From an uncultured Holophagales bacterium (lineage in GTDB: Bacteria > Acidobacteriota > Thermoanaerobaculia > UBA5066): a stretch of 5,356 nucleotides of DNA. The notes below the pieces were generated by a model that did not search any database, was not told the origin of the DNA, and worked only from the letters and a program-made list of their open reading frames with translations. The stretch's first letter is position 1, and each line of letters opens with the position of its first letter. Location of the stretch: NCBI GenBank assembly GCA_937927565.1, contig CALBDV010000558.1:1-5356 (forward strand), given 5' to 3'. A program made the position numbers and the translations under genes. This document shows positions 1 through 5,356 of this stretch, one piece after another.

Positions 1-609
1 TCAGTGATGGCAGACCGCGCAGTCGGTCAACCGGTTGGCCCGGGTCATCGGCGCGGTTCCGGGCGGAAAGGCCTCCTCCCGGGGCACGTTGAGCGCCGCG
101 ACCGCCGCCCTCTCGGCGGCTTTCGGCCAGCTGCGACGATGGCAGTCGAGGCACCAGCCCATGGTGAGGGCGCTCTCCTGGGTCACCCGGCCCATCGTCT
201 CCACCGCTCCGTGGCAGGTCTGGCAGGCGACGCCCTTCGTCACGTGGATCGAGTGGTCGAAGAAGACGAAATCCGGAAGGCGGTGGACGCGGACCCACTC
301 GATCGCCCGCCCCTCGGAGAGCGCCTTCTTCACCTTGACCACCTCCGGGTGGTCCTTCTGCACCTGTGCGTGGCAGTTCATGCAGATCGCCGCGGGCGGG
401 ATCCCCGCGTTGCGGCCACGCTCGGCCCCGTAGTGGCAGTACTGGCAGGGGATCTTCAGGGCGCCGGCGTGGACCGCGTGGGAGTAGACGACGGGCTGGT
501 TCGGGGAGTAGCCGCGGTTCGTCGGCTCGCACGCGGCGAGGACGAGAACGAGGAGCCCCGCCGCCAGCGCGCGCCGCGCCGCTCGCCCGGGAGCGCTAGG
601 CGGCCGCAT
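1..609 (-). CDS. Pentaheme c-type cytochrome lipoprotein, ActA-like (alternative complex III)
   Basis: This 202-residue secreted multihaem cytochrome is complete: its TGA stop is bases 3-1 of the window. Residues 1-27 form a lipoprotein signal with a basic n-region, a hydrophobic core and the lipobox LAAC, giving Cys27 as the lipidated residue. Five CXXCH haem sites start at Cys55 (CQYCH), 76 (CMNCH), 129 (CQTCH), 153 (CLDCH) and 197 (CAVCH). HxxH pairs at 44/47 and 119/122 sit just before haem sites and could supply distal axial ligands. IPPAAICMNCH, WVRVHRLPDFVFF, DHSIHVTKG and MGWCLDCHR closely recall the ActA subunit of alternative complex III. The ATG at 609 overlaps the TDT gene by 14 bases and has GGAAGGA nine bases upstream. 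A role as periplasmic electron carrier is inferred; whether it belongs to an Act complex or serves the nar branch depends on genes beyond the left edge. Confidence 0.9.
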   Translation of the reverse strand: MRPPSAPGRAARRALAAGLLVLVLAACEPTNRGYSPNQPVVYSHAVHAGALKIPCQYCHYGAERGRNAGIPPAAICMNCHAQVQKDHPEVVKVKKALSEGRAIEWVRVHRLPDFVFFDHSIHVTKGVACQTCHGAVETMGRVTQESALTMGWCLDCHRRSWPKAAERAAVAALNVPREEAFPPGTAPMTRANRLTDCAVCHH

Positions 610-1630
610 GGGCGCTCGTCCTTCCGGAGCGGGAGAGGTGCCTCAGGAGCCCGACGAACGTCGCGCTCCAGGCGACGAGCGCCACGAACAGGAAGACGCG
701 CGGCAGGAAGAGGAGGAAGGGCAGCTCCAGGACCTGAGCCAGCCGGAGCGTGCTCACGCTGTACATGCCGAGCGGGAAGACCGCTCCCCAGTAGAGCGGG
801 TCGTAGGTCATCTCGAACCTCCGGTAGACGTGCCTCCAGACGGCGAGGATCACGAGCATCGGGATCCACCACGTGGCGGTCGCCCAGAACAGCGCGGTGA
901 AGCCGAGTAGGAAGGGCCGCATCTGCCCGAGGAGGGCCGACCGGGGCACGTTGGCGATCAGGGTCGTCCCCGCGAGCGCGGAGATCGCCATCGCTCCCAT
1001 GTTGACCCAGTAGGGGGGCATCAGGTCGGACGGCGCGAAGCGGAAGAACGTGTACCGGTAGAAGATGAGCGAGATCATCCAGATGTAGAGCATTCCGCCG
1101 CAGAGCCAGAAGACGAGGCTGAAGAAGAGGAGGGTGTCGTGCGGCCCGGGGAGGCGGCTCGCCACGAGCCCTCCCAGGTTCGAGATCGACTCCGTGGCCA
1201 CGACGGCCACGAGCCAGCCGCCGCTGATCCCGTCCGCCAGGGTCGGCTTCACGTCCTTCACGGTGTAGGCGGCGAAGACCCCGTACGTCAGCACGACCCA
1301 GAGGACGACCGCCAGGAGGAGCAGCGCGACGGCCCCCGTGAGCTCCTCGCGCACGAGGACGCACTGGACGCCGAGGACGCTCGACCCCGCGACCATCGTG
1401 AAGAAGCCCACCCCGCGCTGGTGGTCGACGAGGTCCTCGAGGACGCGTCTCGGATAGCGCGCGACCCGCGCGACCGTGAGTGCCCAGAGGACGACGTAGG
1501 TCACGACGTTGACCGCGAGAAGGACGTCCGCCAGGAGGCCGAGGCCCAGCAGCTTGCACGCCACCGACACGATGCCGGTGGCCATCACCATGGCGAAGTA
1601 GGCCGGGTGGAGCCGCTCCAGGCTGGTCAT
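596..1630 (-). CDS. SLAC1/TehA (TDT)-family anion transporter
   Basis: This 344-residue integral membrane protein of the tellurite-resistance/dicarboxylate transporter (TDT, SLAC1/TehA) family opens with HPAYFAMVMATGIVSVA, the typical TM1 signature. Ten hydrophobic segments can be drawn near 9-29, 33-55, 75-95, 98-121, 135-155, 166-190, 208-228, 239-266, 278-300 and 304-329, matching the ten-helix fold. TM9 carries VFPLGMY; Phe285 lies roughly where the family's pore-gating Phe is expected, but only an alignment would confirm this. The family includes plant SLAC1/SLAH channels that pass chloride and nitrate, bacterial TehA, and yeast Mae1 malate transporters. Its ATG overlaps the narK stop (ATGA), so it is probably translated with narK; I infer nitrate, nitrite or another anion as substrate. 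The same frame stays open upstream to 3049, but that part is a shadow of narK. Family call is firm, substrate unknown. Confidence 0.88.
   Translation of the reverse strand: MTSLERLHPAYFAMVMATGIVSVACKLLGLGLLADVLLAVNVVTYVVLWALTVARVARYPRRVLEDLVDHQRGVGFFTMVAGSSVLGVQCVLVREELTGAVALLLLAVVLWVVLTYGVFAAYTVKDVKPTLADGISGGWLVAVVATESISNLGGLVASRLPGPHDTLLFFSLVFWLCGGMLYIWMISLIFYRYTFFRFAPSDLMPPYWVNMGAMAISALAGTTLIANVPRSALLGQMRPFLLGFTALFWATATWWIPMLVILAVWRHVYRRFEMTYDPLYWGAVFPLGMYSVSTLRLAQVLELPFLLFLPRVFLFVALVAWSATFVGLLRHLSRSGRTSAHAAA
619..625 (-). promoter_or_regulatory. Shine-Dalgarno of the pentaheme cytochrome gene (GGAAGGA)
   Basis: GGAAGGA on the minus strand lies nine bases before the ATG at 609, within the end of the TDT gene. 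It supports the start that gives a complete lipoprotein signal peptide. Confidence 0.65.
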
Positions 1631-3195
1631 GCGTCCCCCGGCTCCCGCCGGCGCAGCCGCTTCGCCAGGCCTTCCATCTCCCGGGCGAGCTGCTCGACCT
1701 CTTTCGCGATGGCGGGCTGCTCCATCTCGCGCGAGAACCGCGGGAGGCTGTCGGACATCATCCCCGTCACGACCCGGTGCATCCAAACGAGGCACGTGAC
1801 CGACAGGCCGAAGAGGAGGATCCAGCAGGTCGTCCAGATGCCCGAGGCCCCCACGAGGGTGCCGAAGACGATCGGGAAGACGAAGCCCCCCAGGCCGCCG
1901 ATCACCCCCACCAGCCCCCCCACGACGCCGACGTCCGCCGGGAAGTAGGTCGGGATGTACTTGTAGACGGCGGCCATCCCGATCCCCATGAACATCGCGA
2001 GCAGGAGAGCCAGCCCGGTGAAGATGTTCCGGTTGGCCTGGAAGTAGACGTGCGTGACGCCGCGGGCCAGGAGCTGCTTCCTGACGACGGCCTCCCCGGG
2101 CTTCACCGCCGGCTCGTGCCAGGAGTTCCAGGCCGGCCAGACCATGACGTCGCGGTCGTCGACGGTCCGATCCGGACGCACCGCGAGCGGGTACGTCCTG
2201 CCGGCCACGACGATGCCTCGAGGGGTGACCTCGTCCACGCGACCGGCCGACACGGCCATGATCCCCTCGCCGGGCGCGAAGACGTCCATGCGCGGCACGG
2301 CGAGAAGGACGCAGCAGGTACAGCAGCCGCCGAGCACCCAGTACATGACCCGCCGGGCCCCGTAGCGGTCGGAGAGCCAGCCGCCGACGGCGCGGAAGAG
2401 GCCCGACGGGAGGCTGAAGGCCGCAGCGAGGACGCCGGCCGCCGACACCGAGACCGAATAGGCGTTCACGTAGTAGGGAATCAGCCACTGCGCGAGCGCG
2501 ACGAACCCGCCGAAGACGAGGAGGTAGTAGAGCCCGAAACGCCACACCCGCATCACCTTCAGCGGCTCGAGCCGCTGGGCGAGGCTCTTCGAGGCCGACG
2601 GCAGGCCCTCGCGGGTGTACGTGAAGAGCCAGAAGACGACGGCCGTCACGAGGAGGGCCGCGGCGAAGATCCGGGGGAGCGCCCGCCAGCTCTCCACGTG
2701 CGCCCCCTTCTCCGTCAGGGCCTGCAGCACGAACGGAGCCGCCATGCTCGTCAGGGCGGCGCCGACGTTCCCCATGCCGAAGAGGCCCAGTGCCGTGCCC
2801 TGCTGCTCCTTCGGGAACCACGTGGCCGTGTAGGCGACGCCGACCGCGAAGGAGCTCCCCGCGATGCCGAAGCCGAGGCCGCCGGCGGCGAAGCCCCAGA
2901 AGCCGTTCGCGAAGCTCGTGAGGAACGCGGCCACGGCCGAGACGAGCAGCACGGCGGTGAAGACGACGCGCCCCCCGAAACGGTCGGTCAGGATGCCGGC
3001 GGGAAGCCGCAGGAGGGACCCCGTCAGGACGGGGAGCCCGATCAGCCACCCCATCTCCGCCTTGTCGAACGCGAAGGCCTTGTTGTCGACGAGGAACGTG
3101 ACGAGGACGCCGTTCATCATCCAGACGGCGAAGCAGACCGTGAACGCCAGCGTGTTCATCGTCAGAACCGTCCAGGCCTTCGCGCGCCCGCTCAT
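1627..3195 (-). CDS. narK: NarK-family nitrate/nitrite transporter (MFS) with extended periplasmic loop
   Basis: This 522-residue inner-membrane major facilitator protein imports nitrate and/or exports nitrite for the cytoplasmic nitrate reductase. Twelve membrane segments can be drawn, with motif A-type loops DRFGGR after TM2 and SDRYGARR after TM8. Arg63 (SLLRLP) and Arg268 (LFRAVGG) fit the substrate-binding Arg89 and Arg305 of E. coli NarK. Nitrate signatures are seen around 137-153 (GLFGMGNVG...) and 423-441 (Gly-rich, ending GGFVFP). It is longer than E. coli NarK (463) for two reasons: a loop of about 85 residues (303-388) between TM9 and TM10, predicted periplasmic, and a charged C-terminal tail after 475 with coiled-coil character. 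TM9 holds a CCTCC cluster at 291-295. The ATG at 3195 has GAAGAGA five bases upstream. The gene lies downstream of narI, unlike E. coli where narK precedes narG. Transport direction (symport or antiport) cannot be read from sequence. Confidence 0.94.
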   Translation of the reverse strand: MSGRAKAWTVLTMNTLAFTVCFAVWMMNGVLVTFLVDNKAFAFDKAEMGWLIGLPVLTGSLLRLPAGILTDRFGGRVVFTAVLLVSAVAAFLTSFANGFWGFAAGGLGFGIAGSSFAVGVAYTATWFPKEQQGTALGLFGMGNVGAALTSMAAPFVLQALTEKGAHVESWRALPRIFAAALLVTAVVFWLFTYTREGLPSASKSLAQRLEPLKVMRVWRFGLYYLLVFGGFVALAQWLIPYYVNAYSVSVSAAGVLAAAFSLPSGLFRAVGGWLSDRYGARRVMYWVLGGCCTCCVLLAVPRMDVFAPGEGIMAVSAGRVDEVTPRGIVVAGRTYPLAVRPDRTVDDRDVMVWPAWNSWHEPAVKPGEAVVRKQLLARGVTHVYFQANRNIFTGLALLLAMFMGIGMAAVYKYIPTYFPADVGVVGGLVGVIGGLGGFVFPIVFGTLVGASGIWTTCWILLFGLSVTCLVWMHRVVTGMMSDSLPRFSREMEQPAIAKEVEQLAREMEGLAKRLRRREPGDA

Positions 3196-3200
3196 CCGTC

Positions 3201-3207
3201 TCTCTTC
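3201..3207 (-). promoter_or_regulatory. Probable Shine-Dalgarno of narK (GAAGAGA)
   Basis: A purine-rich GAAGAGA on the minus strand lies five bases before the ATG at 3195, in the 25-base gap between narI and narK. The match to the anti-SD is moderate. The gap is too short for a convincing promoter, and no hairpin is evident in it. Confidence 0.5.
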
Positions 3208-3220
3208 GGCCCCGGCGCTC

Positions 3221-3904
3221 TCAGCGCTTCGCGGCGCCCCGCGGCCGGTTCCAGACCACGAGCTGGTTCGGGCGCCAGAGGTACGGCACGGGGGCGACCA
3301 GGGCGTGGACGAGCCGCGTGAAGCTGAAGACCCCCAGGAGGACCCAGGCGCCCACGACGTGTATCTGCGCCGGGAGCTTCAGGTCGACCATCAGCTGGAT
3401 CTCGGGCTGGAACCGGACGAGGGACCAGAGGTACGGGACGACGGTCTGCGTGTACCACGCGCTCCCCCACCGCAACGTGATCGCGACCCAGAGACCGGTG
3501 CCGATCTCGAACAGGAGGAGGACGTAGACGAGGATGTCGGCCGCCGACGTCACCACCCGCAGGCGGGGCGCCGCCGCGCGCCGCACGATGAGCGCCCCGA
3601 GGCCGAAGAGCGTCAGGAGCGCGGCCGCGAGCGCCGTGGACTCGAGGAGGAAGAGCCGGATCGGCACGCCGTTCCAGAGCGTCATCCCGCGCGGGAAGAG
3701 GAATCCCACCAGGTGGCCGAAGAAGAGCGTCAGTATCCCGAAATGGAACGGGACCGATCCCCAGAAGAGCTCCTTCGTCTCGAGGAACTGCGACGAGAGG
3801 CTGCTGAACGTGAACGGGTCCCGCCGGTACCTCTGGATCGACACCAGCAGGAAGAGGACGACCGAGACGTACGGGAGCGCGGCGAAGAGCAGGACGTTAA
3901 GCAA
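3221..3904 (-). CDS. narI: Respiratory nitrate reductase gamma subunit NarI (dihaem cytochrome b)
   Basis: This membrane subunit oxidises quinol on the periplasmic side and passes electrons through two b haems to NarH. It has 227 residues (E. coli NarI 225) with five hydrophobic segments near 6-23, 50-70, 84-107, 118-142 and 180-203. His54 and His64 (FHFGILTLFFGH) and His182 and His200 (IHVVGAW...TRLVH) have the same spacings, 10 and 18, as the E. coli haem ligands His56/66 and His187/205, so both haems should be present. Other family matches are SSQFLETKELFWGS and PYLWRPNQLV near the C-terminus. The start is TTG at 3904: it places the N-terminus level with E. coli NarI and has GGAGG nine bases upstream. 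It overlaps narJ by 8 bases, and narK follows after 25 bases. Identification is secure; the start codon is likely but unproven. Confidence 0.96.
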   Translation of the reverse strand: MLNVLLFAALPYVSVVLFLLVSIQRYRRDPFTFSSLSSQFLETKELFWGSVPFHFGILTLFFGHLVGFLFPRGMTLWNGVPIRLFLLESTALAAALLTLFGLGALIVRRAAAPRLRVVTSAADILVYVLLLFEIGTGLWVAITLRWGSAWYTQTVVPYLWSLVRFQPEIQLMVDLKLPAQIHVVGAWVLLGVFSFTRLVHALVAPVPYLWRPNQLVVWNRPRGAAKR

Positions 3905-4502
3905 GGGCGTCAGCCTCCAGGTCGACGTCGTCGACCCTCTCGGGCGGGGGAAGCGGCTCGCCGCCGCCGAGCGGCGCGAGGAAGGAGGGCAGCGCCCGCA
4001 GGACGTCGGCCCACGGGCTGTCGGTGTCCTTCAGGGCCTCCGTCATGCGCGTGAGCCCCGGGAGGAGGAGCGCGTCGACGAGCGTCTCCCGGTCCTCCTC
4101 GGGCGGCAGCGCGGCCAGGAGCCTGAGGACGGCCGGCAGGTAGTCGGACAGCTCCCCGTCGCCGAGCGCCACGCCCGCCTTCCGCATCTCGGCCACGAGT
4201 CCCGAGAGGAGGGCGCCCCGCTGGTACGACTCGCCGAAGAGGTGATACCCGAGGTGGAGCGTGCAGACCGGCGACAGGTCGAAGAGCCCCGAGTACCGCT
4301 CCTCGGCCCCGCCCGGCGCCGCCGACGACAGCCAGCCCGACAGCTCGAGGAGAGCCGCGGACAGCTCCGGCGCGACGTCCTCCGCCAGCCCGGCCCCCTC
4401 GAGGGCGACGCGCGCCGACGAGCCGTTCGGGTAGTCGAGCGCGGCCGCGACCTGCCCGAGCGCGCAGGAGACGAGAGCCGGGTCGACCTCGGCGAGCCTC
4501 AC
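3897..4502 (-). CDS. narJ: Nitrate reductase assembly chaperone NarJ
   Basis: This is a cytoplasmic system-specific chaperone needed for cofactor insertion into NarG and membrane docking of NarGH; it is not part of the final enzyme. The product is 201 residues, somewhat shorter than E. coli NarJ (about 236). Family landmarks are YSGLFDLSP at 70-78, HLFGESYQRG at 87-96 and ELSDYLP at 117-123, matching E. coli YSELFDRG, HVHGESRDRG and ELPDHLP. The rest is mostly helical and Leu/Ala-rich, as expected for the all-helical NarJ/TorD fold. The tail is acidic (DDVDLEAD). The start is GTG at 4502, forming a GTGA overlap with the narH stop and preceded by GGAGAG six bases upstream, so translation is probably coupled to narH. 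Its position between narH and narI is the classical order. Identification is secure from motif plus context. Confidence 0.95.
   Translation of the reverse strand: MRLAEVDPALVSCALGQVAAALDYPNGSSARVALEGAGLAEDVAPELSAALLELSGWLSSAAPGGAEERYSGLFDLSPVCTLHLGYHLFGESYQRGALLSGLVAEMRKAGVALGDGELSDYLPAVLRLLAALPPEEDRETLVDALLLPGLTRMTEALKDTDSPWADVLRALPSFLAPLGGGEPLPPPERVDDVDLEADALA
3914..3918 (-). promoter_or_regulatory. Shine-Dalgarno of narI (GGAGG)
   Basis: A full GGAGG on the minus strand lies nine bases before the TTG at 3904, inside the end of narJ. It supports the rare TTG codon as the narI start and suggests coupling to narJ translation. Confidence 0.8.
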
Positions 4503-5356
4503 GAGCCTCTCTCCGGCTTCTTGCGGAAGCCCATCCCCGCGAAGCCCTTCGCGGCGAGCGGCTCGTCGAGCATCTCGATCGCCTGCTCGCGGTGCATCGG
4601 CGGGATCACGAACCGGTCGTCCGCCGGGGCGATCGACGTCAGGTAGTAGATGGCCTCGGCCTCTTCGACCGTCGTGTCCGCCTCGGCCAGGAGCCTCGTG
4701 GCGTCATCGAGACTGACGTCGCCCACGGTAACCGCGCGGCGATAGGTCCTCACCGCGAGCTGCTTGCGAAGCGCGTAGCGCACGACGCCCTCGTTCCCCG
4801 CCCCGAAGAGGCTCGCCATGTACTGGAGCGGCAGGCGGTACTTGTCGATCGCGCCCAGGAACCCGACGGTCGTGTCCCGGGGACCCTTCTCGTCCCCCGA
4901 GCCGCCGGCGATCGTCGTGTCGTAGCCCTGCTCGCCGTTCGCGGCCATCACGGGGAGGAGCGGCGGGACGTAGAACAGCATGGGGAGCGTCCGGTGCTCG
5001 GCGTGAAGCGGCAGCGCCAGTCCCCACTCGACGACCCACTTGTAGACGGGCGACTTCTGAGCCGAGGCGATCACGTCGTCGGTGATGCCGGCCCGCTTCG
5101 CGGCCGCGATCACCTCCGGGTCCTTCGGGTCGAGGATCATCCGGCGCTGCGCCGTGACGAGGTCCTTCTCGTCGGCCGCCAGCGTCTCCTCGATCTTCTC
5201 GGCGTCGTAGAGGACGATCCCGAAGTAGCGGATCCGCCCGACGCACGAGTGGAAGCACGCGGGCGCCTGCCCGGTCTCGAGGCGCGGGTAGCAGAGGATG
5301 CACTTCTCGCTCTTGCCCGTGCCCCAGTTGAAGTAGACCTTCTTGTACGGGCACGC
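4499..5356 (-). CDS. narH: Respiratory nitrate reductase beta subunit NarH (partial, N-terminus off window)
   Basis: This is the iron-sulfur subunit that carries electrons from NarI haems to the molybdenum subunit NarG on the cytoplasmic face of the membrane. The frame is open to the window edge, giving 285 visible residues against about 510 in E. coli NarH, so roughly 225 residues are missing. The Met codon at 5140 is internal, not the start. Visible residues begin ACPYKK and continue through SEKCILCYPRLE. Cysteines at visible positions 2, 19, 22, 34 and 38 keep the spacing of E. coli Cys227, 244, 247, 259 and 263, which are cluster ligands. Further family matches are SPVYKW, LALPLH, RTLPM, YVPPL and DRFVIPP. 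The C-terminus is shorter than in E. coli. The residue that decides between a 3Fe-4S and a 4Fe-4S cluster (Trp220 in E. coli) is outside the window. The stop TGA overlaps the narJ GTG. Identification is secure. Confidence 0.97.
   Translation of the reverse strand, partial: ACPYKKVYFNWGTGKSEKCILCYPRLETGQAPACFHSCVGRIRYFGIVLYDAEKIEETLAADEKDLVTAQRRMILDPKDPEVIAAAKRAGITDDVIASAQKSPVYKWVVEWGLALPLHAEHRTLPMLFYVPPLLPVMAANGEQGYDTTIAGGSGDEKGPRDTTVGFLGAIDKYRLPLQYMASLFGAGNEGVVRYALRKQLAVRTYRRAVTVGDVSLDDATRLLAEADTTVEEAEAIYYLTSIAPADDRFVIPPMHREQAIEMLDEPLAAKGFAGMGFRKKPERGS
4509..4514 (-). promoter_or_regulatory. Shine-Dalgarno of narJ (GGAGAG)
   Basis: GGAGAG on the minus strand lies six bases before the GTG at 4502, within the last codons of narH. 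It supports the GTG start in the GTGA overlap. Confidence 0.65.

Larger units (their letters stand above)
1..5356 (-). other. Putative polycistronic unit narHJI-narK-TDT-cytochrome
   Basis: All six genes run in one direction, with overlaps of 4, 8, 4 and 14 bases and one 25-base gap, leaving no room for internal promoters or terminators between genes. The promoter is expected upstream of narG, beyond the right edge, so regulation (for example by an FNR- or NarL-type system) cannot be judged here. The unit may continue past the left edge. Confidence 0.75.

Noticed and set aside
1..609. The cytochrome as a nitrite reductase NrfA or a NapB/NrfH protein
   Set aside because: There is no CXXCK catalytic haem site, the protein is far smaller than NrfA, it has five CXXCH sites instead of NapB's two or NrfH's four, and its motifs match ActA better.
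1915..1921. Run of seven C (G on the coding strand) in narK as a possible slippage or phase-variation site
   Set aside because: It encodes the conserved glycine-rich nitrate signature in the correct frame, and the gene is intact on both sides. Such a run is unremarkable at this GC content.
596..3049. An 817-codon minus-strand frame suggesting a large N-terminal extension or fusion on the TDT transporter
   Set aside because: The part upstream of 1630 lies out of frame over narK and is low-complexity Arg/Gly/Pro-rich. The family signature begins right after the ATG at 1630, so there is no fusion.
3196..3220. The narI-narK gap as a promoter or terminator
   Set aside because: At 25 bases it holds little beyond a ribosome binding site; no hairpin with a T-run and no promoter-like hexamers are visible.
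1777..3321. A 514-codon open frame on the plus strand across narK, and similar long plus-strand frames at 4-900, 2864-4054 and 3534-4646
   Set aside because: They are antisense to well-recognised genes, rich in Arg/Glu/Asp/Pro/Gly/His as expected from reading GC-rich codons backwards, and show no domain motifs. They are GC-driven shadows.
4499..5140. narH starting at the ATG at 5140
   Set aside because: The frame continues upstream to the window edge with clear NarH sequence, including four cluster cysteines in the CILCYPR...CVGRIRY region, so this Met is internal.

Overview
This is a very GC-rich window (roughly two-thirds G+C by eye). All six genes lie on the minus strand, so transcription runs from high to low coordinates. 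It reads as the downstream part of a respiratory (membrane-bound) nitrate reductase operon. In order of transcription it holds: narH (3' part only; about 225 N-terminal residues lie beyond position 5356), narJ, narI, a narK-type nitrate/nitrite transporter, a SLAC1/TehA (TDT)-family anion transporter, and a pentaheme c-type cytochrome lipoprotein whose stop codon is the first three bases of the window. narG should lie just beyond the right edge.

The genes are packed tightly. narH/narJ overlap by 4 bases (GTGA), narJ/narI by 8 (narI starts with TTG behind a strong GGAGG), narK/TDT by 4 (ATGA), and TDT/cytochrome by 14. The only gap is 25 bases, between narI and narK. This argues for one polycistronic, translationally coupled unit. 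No promoter, terminator, RNA gene, repeat, mobile element or CRISPR array is visible, and no stretch over 300 bases lacks a gene. Long plus-strand open frames are GC-driven shadows.

Functional reading: quinol is oxidised at NarI (four haem-ligand histidines present), electrons pass through the Fe-S clusters of NarH to NarG (off window), and NarJ assembles the complex. NarK moves nitrate in and/or nitrite out. The co-encoded SLAC1/TehA protein may be a second anion path. The terminal pentaheme lipoprotein resembles the ActA subunit of alternative complex III. It either begins another respiratory module continuing off the left edge or links the nitrate reductase branch to periplasmic electron carriers.

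The organism is probably a high-GC Gram-negative bacterium, given the Sec lipoprotein multihaem cytochrome and GTG/TTG starts. Acidobacteriota, Myxococcota or Gemmatimonadota would fit, but the sequence alone does not settle it. The core nar genes are ordinary. The accessory end (NarK with an extra periplasmic loop, TDT transporter, pentaheme cytochrome) is where the unusual content lies; I see no clear evidence for a wholly new system.
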